Below are positions 11,548-22,210 of a stretch of 64,000 nt of DNA, piece by piece. The notes beneath the pieces were generated by a model. It searched no databases. It saw only the letters and a list, made by a program, of their open reading frames with translations, and was not told the DNA's origin. This DNA comes from Silene latifolia (taxonomy: Eukaryota > Streptophyta > Magnoliopsida > Caryophyllales > Caryophyllaceae). The stretch lies in assembly GCF_048544455.1 (NCBI RefSeq), contig NC_133536.1, forward strand, positions 194,125,325 to 194,189,324, written 5' to 3'. Positions within the stretch are counted from its first letter, which is position 1, and each line of letters opens with the position of its first letter. The translations under genes and the position numbers were made by a program.

Positions 11548-11593
11548 ACCACGGAAGATTGCTACACCCTACGGAGGGAGGTTAAATACAAGT
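11548..11593 (+). pseudogene. Ty3/gypsy gag relic, part 2 (rest of zinc knuckle)
   Basis: Directly after the target duplication the + strand reads TTEDCYTLRREVKYK. This continues the CEFQVNIGH ending at 503 and completes a zinc-knuckle-like pattern, so the Athila element landed inside the gag zinc-finger codons. The last five bases (caagt, 11589-11593) are the target duplication of the next insertion. Confidence 0.7.
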
Positions 11594-12963
11594 TGTAACG
11601 CCCCGAAAAGCAAGCAGGTAGCTCAAAATAGCTCTCTTTATTAACAATAGACAGCAGCGAAATTACAAGGGCGTCACCGCCGTATTCTCTTTTCATAGAA
11701 TACGAGGCTTATAATAAAATAAATATAAATAGGCTATTAAAGCTAAAAACTAATAACTCTATTTACGAATTATACATCTTATTCTTTTTATCTTCTATAT
11801 GAATTTCCTCACACTTGGCCTTCCTCGATACTGTACCTGAAAAAGAGTGAACGTAACGGAATCAGCCAACAACAGGCTGAGTATGACTCCAGTTGCCTCC
11901 ACCGGCCTTATGTCATTCCCTTATTCAAAGAATTCTCCTTATTACCGTATGACCCAATACAATAACTTACCAGAATATAGTATTCTCTGTCATGGACCAA
12001 CCCGGTATCCCAAAACCATTATATGACTACCATACCAACATGACATATTCATATGACACTAATGCCGGTATACCATTACTGAAGAGAATAGACATTACGT
12101 ATTTCTCATAGGCCAACGCTCCCTTTTTAATATGGGCCAACGCCCTAGAGCCAACACTCCCTTTTTAATATGGGCCAACGCCCTGGAGCCAACGTCTCTG
12201 GTACCGAAGTTGCCCCTTTTTATATATAGAGCCAACGCTCGCACTGTGTACACAGTTTTGATTTCCTCAGTAATGTCATCTCAAATCAATAATCGTATCC
12301 CGTATGCTACAATTGGCCATTTATGCAATATGACAACATCAACCTTATCACAGTCATATATTCATAAGACGATAACTAATATAACATGTGAGCAGTATAA
12401 CAATCATAAGATGAAATTAAAAATAAAATTAATATAAACCGATTATTTCTAATCTCTTATTTCAAAGGTAAACAAATACTTATATCGACCAAGGGTCCTA
12501 AAATCATACCTTATTAAGTCACAAAAAAAAACAACGAATTAACCCCCTTCTAGCGCCTACTACAATCTCCTTAATATATAGGAAGTTCTATTTTCTTTTC
12601 TTTCAATACTTCTCGCTATCCATCTTTCATATAACTACTCTAAAAGGAAAGGTTTTGAGGTATCATAGACAGGTAGTCAAACGTATAAAGTCTTTGGGGT
12701 AACTAGCCTACGTGAGTAATCCTTAGTCTACATACGTGCTAGCAAATTAGCATCTCCCCCCCCCCCCCCTTTTCTCCATAAGTATCTAATAAACTAGTAA
12801 AAATAGATGTCGTAACGAGTCCCGAGTCCATATATTCTTAGTCAAATTTTAAAGTAAGGTTTTTTTTCGTTTATATAGAAAAATATGTGAGTATAGTCTA
12901 GAAATTCTTTGATAGTCTTGTTATTATATATCTCTTAAAACTAATTTTCTTCGAGGTATTACA
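11594..12963 (-). repeat. 3' LTR of short non-coding element
   Basis: 1370 bp. It contains tandem units of the form 'cccttttaatatgggccaacgccct' near 12118-12190, a C-run at about 12763-12775 and no credible ORF. The partner copy is 13797-15137. Confidence 0.9.
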
Positions 12964-13796
12964 TTCTACCCTCCTTAAAATAAGTTTCGTCCCGAAACTT
13001 TAAAATGGGAAGTAGAAAAGTTAAAAACTTCGGGTTTTTAAAATTTAAGCTAGAGAGTTGCAAGAATTGATTCAACAAAAATCTTTGAATCACATTTTTT
13101 GAATTGGTAAAATAAAATGTATGTCTTATATAATGGAACGCATGAATTCCCCTCGCGAACAAGAATTCGAGTGGTCTAAACCAAAGACGAAGTCAAATCA
13201 TGCATTAATAGGCGCTTAACCGGTTATCAGACGTCTCCAATATCAAGTCTAACATCCAAACAACAGCTCAATACCAAAATAAAAATAAAAAAAATTATTT
13301 TAAAATTCTCAATAAAATGTTTTTTTTTTTTTTTTTTTTGAAAATCAAACATAAAATTAAGTTTTGAAAATAGACTAAAAACTAACTCGAACTAGTTATA
13401 ACTTTTGTAATATGAAAAATAGTTTGAGTCTTAAAACTTTGAAATCACGGCAATAACACCAAATCAAACTGAGAGAAAAGACACAGAATAGAAATTCTAT
13501 AGGTAAAATGTCTCGAAACTTGAGTAACTCATCTTACCCTAATAAAAAGGCTATAACTATTAGATAACTCACTCATGCATTTTACACACAAAGAGAACAT
13601 AAAACACAAACAAACACTTTTAATGTCTCATTTATAAACAAATCACTTAATAAACAACTAATCTTTCTATACTATAACTACCCCACTCTCACTTTTAGTA
13701 GGTTTCAAAGTTAGCTTATTGGTTTCGAGTTTTATACTAGCCCCAATAATCTATTCCCCCGCTATACGCGGTTGCAGGGAGGCTCTGATACCAATC
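12964..13796 (-). other. Internal region of short element: PPT, hairpin, spacer, PBS
   Basis: Minus-strand polypurine tract at 12964-12976. Next to it is a perfect stem-loop at 12982-13000 (8-bp stem AAGTTTCG/CGAAACTT, 3-nt loop). The rest is AT-rich spacer with a T-run near 13319-13338 and no coding signal. The primer site for initiator tRNA-Met is at 13782-13793, 3 nt from the right LTR. Confidence 0.8.
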
Positions 13797-15137
13797 TGTA
13801 ACGCCCCGAAAAGCAAGCAGGCAGCTTAAAATAGTTCTTTTTATTAACAAATAGACAACAACGGAATTATTTTTTGGCTTATACAATAAAATAAATACAC
13901 TTCTAAAAGTAAAAGTAAAACTCATTAATTATAAACTATACATCTTATAGGTCTTATCTTTTAGGTGAAATTCCTCACACTTGGCCTTCCCCGATACTGT
14001 ACCTGAAAAAGCGTGAACGTAACGGAATCGGCCAACCACAGGCTGAGTATGACTCCAGTTGCCTCCACTGGCCTTATGTCATTTCCTTTATTCAAAGAAT
14101 TCTCCTTATTACCGTATGACCCAATATAATAACTTACTAGAATACAGTATTCTCTGCCATAGACCGACCCGGTATCCCAAAAACATTATATGACAACCAT
14201 ACCAACAAGATATATTCATATGACACTAATGCTGGTATACAATTACTGAAGAGGATAGACATTACGTATTTCTCATGGCCCAATGCCTTGGAGCGAACAC
14301 TCCCTTTTTAATATGGGCCAACGCCCTGGAGCCAACACTCCCTTTTTAATATGGGCCAACGCCCTGGGGCCAACGTCTCTGGTACCGACGTTGCCCCATT
14401 TTATATATGGAGCCAACGCTCCCAGTGTGTACACAGTTTTGATTTCCTCAGTAATGTCATCTCAAATCAATAATCGTATCCCGAATGCTACAATTGGCCG
14501 ATTACGCAATATGACAACATCAACCTTATCACAGTCATATATTCAAAAGACGATAACTAATATAACATGTGAGCATTATAACTATCATAAGATGAAATTA
14601 ACAATAAAACTAATATAAACCGATTATTTCTAATCTCTTATTTCAAAGGTAAACAAATACTTATATCGACCAAGGGTCCTAAAATCATACCTTATTAAGT
14701 CACGAAAAAAAAACAATGAATTAACCCCCTTCTAGCGCGCCTACCACGATCCCCTCAATATATAGGAAGTTCTATTTTCTTTTCTTTCAATGCTTCTCGC
14801 TATGCGTCTTTCGTATAACTACTCTAAAAGGAAAGGTTTTGAGGTATCATAGATAGGTAATCAAACGTGTAAAGTATTTGGGGTAACTAGCCTAGGTGAG
14901 TAATCCTTAGTCAACATACGTGTTAGCAAATTAGCATCTCCCCCTTTTTTTCCATAATCATCTAATAAACTAGTAAAAATAGATGTCGTAAAGAGTCCCG
15001 AGTCATATATTCTTAGTCAAATTTTAGAGTAAGGTCTTTTTCGTTTATATAGAAAAATATGTGAGTATAGTCTAGAAAGTCTTTTATAGTATTGTTATTA
15101 TATATCTCTTAAAACTAATTTTCTTAGGGGTATTACA
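13797..15137 (-). repeat. 5' LTR of short non-coding element
   Basis: 1341 bp, beginning tgtaacgcccc and ending gtattaca. It repeats the 'gggccaacgccct' tandem units (about 14276-14365). It shows more differences from its partner LTR than the Athila pair does, so it is probably an older insertion than 504-11542. Confidence 0.9.
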
Positions 15138-15142
15138 CAAGT

Positions 15143-15321
15143 ATAATTTAGGAAACCAGAGCCACCTATTATGACGTGGGGGTAGACAATAGGACAAGGT
15201 GGATTCCACGAGTCAGACTCAACCTTCGGCACCACCCACCTGCATAAAGATAATAAACGTGATAACAGGCGGCTCAGACCTAAGTGGTTTAACATATTCA
15301 ACTGCAAAAACGCACGCCACC
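15143..15321 (+). pseudogene. Ty3/gypsy gag relic, part 3 (gag-protease linker)
   Basis: After the second duplication the + strand reads, in part, PPTCIKIINVITGGSDLSGL followed by TYSTAKTHA. This is the INVI-GGS type linker found between gag and protease in many plant Ty3/gypsy polyproteins. Frames differ between segments, so this gag is a decayed relic. It is cut at 15321 by the TGTAACAC-type LTR; the protease and later domains are not seen in the window. Confidence 0.7.
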
Positions 15322-16585
15322 TGTAACACGCCCATTTATTTAGGAGCCTTAGCAAGACATTCCCAAATAAATAGGACTGTTACAATCTCGGTTTCCCGAG
15401 GTAGTGAATAACAAAGTACAACAAACCAATGTACTTTAGATAAAATTTGGCGATTACATGTTTATTACAAATTAACCAAACTAAAATCAATATAAAATTA
15501 ATTACAACTTGCAGCGGAAATGAATAAAGTGATGAATAAACTATATGATCAAGACTTGTAGGTAGATTGGCCAAGTCCTCACGCATCCTCATAAGCTCCC
15601 AAGTCAGCTAATCTTAAGTACCTATCAAGTTTGCTCCCCAGTTACGGTTCATCACAGGTGTTCACGAATACACTGTCAACCACGAGGTTGATTAGGAATA
15701 ACCAACAACAATACAAGGTGAAATGATTTGATAAATAATGCAAATCCAACTGAGCTCAACACCCGTTCATCTCGCCTTTCCCTGGCCCGAGGTATCCATC
15801 ATCCCAACACAAGATTGAGGTATCTATCATCCCAGTATAAACTGAGGTATCCATCATCCCAGTACAAAACTGAGGTATACAATACAAATGCCACGCCAAT
15901 AATAAAATAATAATCATCCCAGAGCGAGTCTGAGGTATCCAACGAATATGATATGAATAGACCAACAACCAACGCATAATCCAATGATATATAAACCACA
16001 TATGATAATTCATCCAATGGCAATTAACCACACAATTTCACAATTATTCTTATCAATCACTTAGTAAGACAAGTTGAGTAGTTATCCTACCTCGTCAACA
16101 AATTCCAATAACGCAATCCGAATATTTAGAAATCTGATTAACAAAGCTTTTCACAACTCCGTCACCTTGAGACAAGTAATAATTATAATTACTAATTATT
16201 CTAATTACATGAAATATAAACAATTGAACTAATTTTGTATCTTACTTATTCATTAATTATAATAGTTATATTATTACGCAAGTTAGAAATATATGTATTA
16301 TTAATAAATAATAAACTAATTAATTAGTCCTCTTAAATCCACCATTAACAATTTTATTAAACTAATTCCATACTACAAACCTACTTATCACTCATGATCA
16401 TCATTCATCAAACATCCCCCCATAACATGATTTGAACCGTGTTTTACTACCCCCAAACACGTCCCTCTCTACACCAGTACACACGGCAACCACCAGCAGC
16501 CCGACGCCACCGTGAACCACCACTACACCAACCACGCACCAATAACCAGCAACAACACCCTACACGACTGCCCTATTCACACCTA
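15322..16585 (-). repeat. TGTAACAC-type LTR copy (left), opened by CACTA insertion
   Basis: Starts tgtaacacgcccatttattt inside the gag relic. It is closely similar to 44116-45398, including three 'ggtatc-atcatccca' units near 15790-15930 and the ACC-rich stretch at 16450-16580. It is interrupted at 16585 by the CACTA element and resumes at 35078 for about 20 bp before similarity to the right copy ends. Likely minus strand, judged by the primer site beside the right copy. The ORFs seen in it are chance readings. Confidence 0.8.
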
Positions 16586-16599
16586 CACTACGCCAATCA

Positions 16600-17000
16600 A
16601 TAAGGAGCGTATCACAACGGTTTAATGCATTTAATAATGACCCTTAGATTACCGTTTTCTAAATATTGGCGGAAACCTAGACCGCAATAATGAGAATAAC
16701 GATTTCCCACGAAAAACGTTGTTATTATAATGTGACAACGACTACTTAACAAACCGTTATCAAAAACGTTTAACGGTTTCCAAAAGCTCGTTATAAAATC
16801 TCTCTTATCAACGGTTGTTTGACAACCGTTACCAGTTTAAGAAAACGGCATCTCGAAAACAGTTACTAAATTAGCATCAGCAACGGTTTGTGGTACCCGT
16901 TGTTATGTTATAGATACGGGTTTCTTGTAATCGTTATCATTTTCAATTATGAAAGAACGGTTTTTCAATTCAACCGTTGTCACTATTTGATTAGATTTCT
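16600..17000. repeat. Left subterminal CGGTT/AACCG motif array
   Basis: About fifteen copies of caacggttt, aaccgttgt and aaccgttat-like motifs in both orientations. CACTA elements bind their TNPA-type protein at subterminal repeats to bring the ends together. The same motif recurs at 17940-18120, 21840-22210 and 34430-35065. Confidence 0.75.
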
Positions 17001-17159
17001 CAGTTTGACCACTGCATGCAAAACTTTATCAGAACTTTAATAAATATTCAATTTGACCAAAATAATTCTATAAATATGTCTTCATAATGTTTTAGGTCAA
17101 AATCTAAATTATCAAACATTTACTCTTTAATTTCTCTCTAAATTTCTCTCTAAAAAAAT

Positions 17160-17651
17160 ATGGCTGGTATATCGGAGCTACAATCACGTTCTCGTTATGC
17201 ACAGCCTTTTACTTGCATTCTCCATAATCTCCTGGTTCGTTATGATGTGAATGGAAAAGGTTTAAACCCTAATTTTGGGTGGTTAACGCAAATGCTTCGT
17301 GACTCCGGTTTCACTGCCGTTAAAAAAAGTATACCCTGTGCCTACAAACAAGCAAGGTTTTTTAGGCTTTGCTTTTATCGAGTTTGACGAAGCCAACTGC
17401 CATGATAGTTTTCGTCAGGGAAGAAAATTAGGGGCTAGATTTTCGGGGAAAGATGCGGAAAAGAGGACTTCTATTCGGGTACTAGACAAAAGGGCCCTTA
17501 TCTATGGGATGCGAGCTATGTTGATCATCTTCTGCTGAGACATTACGGGAGGCATCACATTCCTGCCACTGTGCCTATGTTATGGGAGAAAGAGGCCATT
17601 CCACCTGCGTTGCCCGCTGATGATGAAGTGTTGATCTACGACTTGAACTAG
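17160..17651 (+). pseudogene. Small unknown gene of the CACTA element
   Basis: A TATA box (ctataaatatg, about 17069) precedes an ATG at 17160 in good context (aaaaaatATGGCT). About 160 residues can be followed in three frames, with shifts at an A-run (17323-17330) and near 17485; the last frame ends at TAG 17649-17651. Visible features are LLVRYDVNGKGLNP, then GFLGFAFIEFDEA, which resembles the RNP1-like strand of an RNA-binding fold, then YVDHLLLRHYGRHHIP. I do not recognise the family; a link to RRM or XS domains is only a weak impression. Placement between the left array and the transposase suggests an element-encoded accessory gene or a captured host fragment. Confidence 0.45.
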
Positions 17652-18395
17652 CCGAAATTAGACATGAAGACTATCCTAATACTTCATCAGATTCTAATTA
17701 AGTCTTTAATTATTATCTGACATTATGAGTTGTATTTTGATTATGGTGGTAATTTGAATTAAAATTTAATTTTTATGTTATTTGTTACGTTTTGTGTTGC
17801 CCCATCCTCTGGAATTCAGAGACTATATCACTAAAAAAATTTGTGTCCTCCGGGAGTATGGTACTCCTTATACTCAAAGACAATCCACCAAATAAAATTT
17901 TATAATGACTAACTTTCTACTTATAATAATAAAAAAGAATGGAAACGGCATAATAAGATAATAAGAATTGGAACCGTTATAATAATAATAAGACAAAATG
18001 CTAACAGTTCTTTGTTAAGCCGTTATCATATTACATATATCAACAACGTTTATTTTAAAGCTATTGCCATATTACACAATTTAACAATGGTGTTTTTTAA
18101 AACAGTTGTAAAAACAGATCCACTGTGAAAACTGAAAAGTTTATGATTTTAGTTTACCAATGCATGCCCTATTATTATTGGTTGTTTGACCATTATTCAC
18201 CCATGCATGCATGCACAATTAAAACGATGCTTATAAAAACCGTCGTAGATTATGCAACTCTAAAAATAAATGAAATTCCAAAGGTATTAATAATAGAATG
18301 ACCGATGGTGAACAAGTCATCTTTGTCGTCGTCGCCGTCATTAATCTTTATAGCTTGAAAAAGGTAAACTCATTTTCATAGCTACTGGCTTATAT
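17652..18395 (+). promoter_or_regulatory. Spacer and probable promoter of the TNP2 gene
   Basis: No coding sequence. It holds a second CGGTT/AACCG motif array (17940-18120), a catgcatgcatgca tract (about 18201-18214) and a TATA-like gcttataaaaacc (about 18229-18241), followed by the TNP2 start at 18396. The order array, TATA, gene repeats at the other genes of this element. Confidence 0.45.
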
Positions 18396-21300
18396 ATGGG
18401 TTGTACTTGGATGATTGATGGTGAAATTGGTGATCCCATTTATAATGATGGAATTGCTAAATTTTACAATTTCGTTAGTGAAAATTTTCATCTCCACTCA
18501 TCAATCCCCTGCCCTTGTAATAGATGTGGTAATATTAGGGTTTTGCCTATCCTAGATGTCAAAATACACTTAGAAAAGAATAGTTTCAGTAGAGATTATA
18601 GGCGTTGGATTTTTCATGGAGAATTAGAGGATGAGGATGGGGAATCTGATATAGAGGGTAAATAATCATACACCTGAAGCTGCTGGTTTAGATATAGGGG
18701 ATGGGGGATATGATTTGTGTGTAAACAATCGGTCAACTACACCTGAAGTTGTTTTAGGTGAGAAGTTTGCTGAAGATGACGGATTCGATGATTTTGAAGC
18801 TACCGGTGAAGGGAAAATAAATGCTGATGCTTTAATTGAGAAGTTGAGTCAATCTGAAATACCTTTATTTACTGGTTGTAAGAAGCATACCAAATTGTCT
18901 GCGGTGGACGATGGTAAAGTTATATAACTTGAAGGGGGCAACTAAGTGGAGTGATAAGAGTTTTACGGATCTTCTAGCTTTGTTATGTGACATGCTTCCT
19001 GACGGTAATGTTCTTCCGAGTCGGACATATGAGGCTAAAAAATTGATTAGAGAATTGGGCATGGAATATGAGAAAATACATGCTTGTCCCAATGACTGTA
19101 TATTGTACCGTAAAGATTATGAGAAATTATCATATTGTCTGCGCTGCTGTGCATGGCGTTATAAGACTAAGGAAGGGATCCCAGCTAAGGTATTGTGGTA
19201 TTTTCGAATAATACCAAGATTCATAAGGATTTATTTGAATGAAGAAGATGCAAGAATGTTGACTTGGCATAATAGTAGAAGGATTGAAGATCGAAAGTTA
19301 AGACACCCAGCGGATGGTCAACAGTGGAAAGAGTTTGACGCTAAATATCTTGACTTCGCCAAAGAAGCAAGGAACTTGCGTCTAGTGCTCTCCACAGATG
19401 GAATGAACCCTCATGGAAACATGAGTACCCAACACAGTATTTTGCCAGTTCTGTTGGCCATCTATAATTTACCCTCATGGGTTTGCATGAAATGGAAGTA
19501 TCTGATGTTGTCTTTGTTGATATCTGGCCCTCGACAACCTGGAAATGACATAGATGTGTATTTGGAACCACTTTTAGATGATCTGAAGATTCTGTGGGAA
19601 AGAGGGATACCAGTGTTTGATGGTTATAAGAAGGAAAGTTTCAATCTGAGTGCTATGTTATTGTGTACAATAACTGACTTTCCGGCGTACGACGATATTT
19701 CTGAACATACTGTACATGGGAAAGAGGCTTGCCCATTGTGTGTGTGTGTGGGGGGGGGGGGGGGATGTTGAATCAAAATATTTGAAGCATTCTTGCAAGC
19801 ATGTGTACAGGGGAAATCGTCGATGGTTATGCCCTTATCATCATTATCGTAAGCTTCACAAGACGTTTAATGGATGTTCTAAGCAACGTGGGAGTCCTCA
19901 TATTTTGAATGGTCATAAAGTATATGAGAAAATAAAAGATATTGAGATAACGTATGGGAAGAAGGGACCTAAGTTGTCTACTCGTGGTTATAAAAAAAAC
20001 CATATTTTTTACCAAACTTCCATACTGGCGTGACCTCCTGGTTAGACATTGCCTAGATTTTATGCACCTTGAAAAGAATGTTTGTGATAATATAATAAAT
20101 ACTCTGCTGAATGTTCCGGGTAGGGCAAAAGACAACAAGGCAGCTAGGGATGATATGGTTGAGATGGGTATTAGGCCCGAGCTAGCAGCTAAAACAAAAG
20201 GAAATCGAACTTTTTTGCCGCCTGCAGCTCATACTCTTTCAAAGAAGGAGAAAAAAGAGTTTTGCGAATTCTTACATGGTATTAAGGTGCCTTAGGGCTA
20301 TTCGTCTAATATTAGAATCCTTGTTTCGTTGTAGGACCTAAAACTTACTGGTTTAAAGTCACATGATTGTCATACATTGATGCAACAACTACTAGTTGTG
20401 GCCGTTCGTTCCATTCTACCTCCAAAGGTTCGACATGCTATAATTATATTTTGTTATTTCTTCAAACCAATCAACAGTAAAGTCATTGATCCCGATGAAG
20501 CGAAAACTTTGCAGGACATCCTCGTCACCAGTCTTTGTCAGTTTAAAATGTATTTTTCTCCCTCATTTTTCACTATCATGGTTCATTTGACTGTCCACCT
20601 AGTTCGGGAGGTTTTGTATCTCGGGCCAGTGTATTTGAGATATCAGTACCCATTCGAACGATTGATGAAAGTTTACAAGGATTACACATCTAATAGGTAT
20701 CGTCCAGAGAGGTGTATTGCTGAGCGAGCAATTATTGATTAAGCTCTCTCGTATTGTTACGCGTACCTCTACTTGGATGATTTAATTGGAGCTCCTACGA
20801 ATCGTCATAGTAACTGGATGAATGAAAAACATGTAAGGGGTCGTGTTTCCAAGGATATGTCATCTGACATGTGACATAGAGCTCATACATACGTTCTTTT
20901 TAACGATGATCATGTCCAGCCTTACAGTATGGAACACCAGCATTACCTTAAGAGAAAACACCCTCATAAGAACGAAAGGTGGTTTGCAAATGAGCATTAC
21001 AAGCAATTTAGTGACTGCTTTAAGGATACTATTTACGATGTTAACAACCCAATTGATCATTGCTCAACCAGCCTACAACATCTCGCTTTCGGTCCTGATA
21101 CTCGTGCAACTTTTTATAGTGGGTATGCGATCAATGGGTACACTTTCTACACCCACATTCAAGATGAGGTGAGCAGGATGCAAAACAGTGGAGTTTGCGT
21201 ATATTCTGAGGCAATATGCTTTGCTAGTTAAAAGGATAAAAATCATATTTTGGGCACAATGCAATATTATGGAATTATTCAAGAGATATTGGTTTTAGAC

Positions 21301-21732
21301 TACATGAATTTTGAGATACCTCTATTTCGGTGCAAGTGGGTTGACAACAACATCGGTGTTAGAAAGGATGATTTAGGATTCACATTAGTAAATTTTGACA
21401 AGGTTGGAAACAAGGACGATCCTTTTATATTAGCATCACAAGCAAAACAAGTGTTTTATGTTACCGATCCTATGGATACGAAGTTGTCAGTTGTTCTATC
21501 TTGCCATCGCCGAATTCCAGATGATGAAGACATCGAATTTGAAGAACTTGGTCACAGTGCTATATTGCAATTTGGTAATGATATTGAAAATATTAACATT
21601 CCAAACATATATACACGAGATAATCATGATGAAGGTATTTGGGTTAATGAAGAGACTAGCAAATCCAAAAAACGTTCCCGGCAGCCGTTAAAATATCAAC
21701 AATCCAAACAATATATCTTACATCATGTATAA
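18396..21732 (+). pseudogene. tnp2: TNP2-like CACTA transposase, broken
   Basis: Reading along the strand: a transposase-associated domain (18396-18665; WMIDGEIGDP, CPCNRC, then the W-HGE pattern); a spacer with a stop at 18663; the core transposase (18911-19771; CPNDCILYRKDYEKLSYC, IPAKVLWYFRIIPR); and acidic residues expected for catalysis in STDGMNPHG, PGNDIDVYL and later CLDFMHLEKNVCDN. The C-terminal region follows (20293-21231; GLKSHDCHTLMQQLL, MVHLTVHLVREV, YRPERCIAERAI), and the final domain (21250-21732; YYGIIQEI, CKWVDNN, DPFILASQAKQVFYV) matches the DUF4218/DUF4216 order known for plant TNP2. It is broken by a GT/G-run (about 19738-19764) that shifts frame, and by stops at 20292, 20332, 20740, 20870 and 21229. 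It excises and inserts CACTA ends in active elements; this copy cannot. Confidence 0.88.
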
Positions 21733-21814
21733 TTATTGTCTTGCTGTTATCTATCAAACTATTGTTTTAAACTTTTTCTGTTGTTGCAGTGGGCGGGTTA
21801 GAAAAAATCGTACC

Positions 21815-22210
21815 AAATGATGCTTTATTTCTTGGCGGTAAAATCAAACAAAATGAGTTATTAAATACAACGGTTATACCTAAGCCGTTGTTTAGGACGT
21901 GTGAAGTTATAACGGTTCAGGCCGTTGTTATCTATATAAAAATGATGCTTTATTTCTTGGCGGTAAAATCAAACAAAATGAAATATAAAATAAAACGGTT
22001 ACCTAAACCGTTGTACAGTTATAACGGTTCAGACAGTTGTTATGTATATATTAATGATGTTTTATTTCTTGGCGGGAAAAATCAAACAAAATGAAAATAT
22101 TTAAGACAACGGTTATTTCTAACCCGTTGTAGATAGTACTAATCAATTATGGTTTCAAACAAAACCGTTATCTGTTTGGAAACAAAATACAACGGTTTTT
22201 CTAATACCGT
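21815..22210 (+). repeat. Three tandem ~130-bp units with CGGTT/AACCG motifs
   Basis: Three units begin at about 21817, 21942 and 22053, each starting with atgatgctttatttcttggc and followed by two to four inverted CGGTT motifs (acggttatacctaagccgtt and variants). They lie between the TNP2 stop (21732) and the next gene (22495), as expected for its promoter. Units 1 and 2 are more alike than unit 3. A C-run follows at 22278-22287. Confidence 0.75.

Larger units (their letters stand above)
11594..15137 (-). mobile_element. Short non-coding LTR retrotransposon, initiator-Met primed
   Basis: LTRs at 11594-12963 and 13797-15137 (TGTAACGCCCC...TATTACA), flanked by the perfect duplication caagt (11589-11593, 15138-15142). 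The internal region is only 833 bp and has no coding sequence. A primer site for initiator tRNA-Met lies at 13782-13793 (minus TGGTATCAGAGC) and a polypurine tract (AAGGAGGGTAGAA, minus) abuts the left LTR, so it lies on the minus strand. With all cis signals but no genes it is a LARD/TRIM-like passenger moved by proteins of another element. It inserted in the same gag relic as the Athila copy. Confidence 0.92.

Noticed and set aside
15199-15411. A 70-codon gene starting MDSTSQTQPSAPP
   Set aside because: It is the gag-protease linker of the Ty3 relic read into an unrelated LTR.
15756-16031. Tandem-repeat proteins with W-D-G-Y patterns
   Set aside because: Readings of the short 'gaggtatccatcatcccag' LTR repeat; also present in the other LTR copy.
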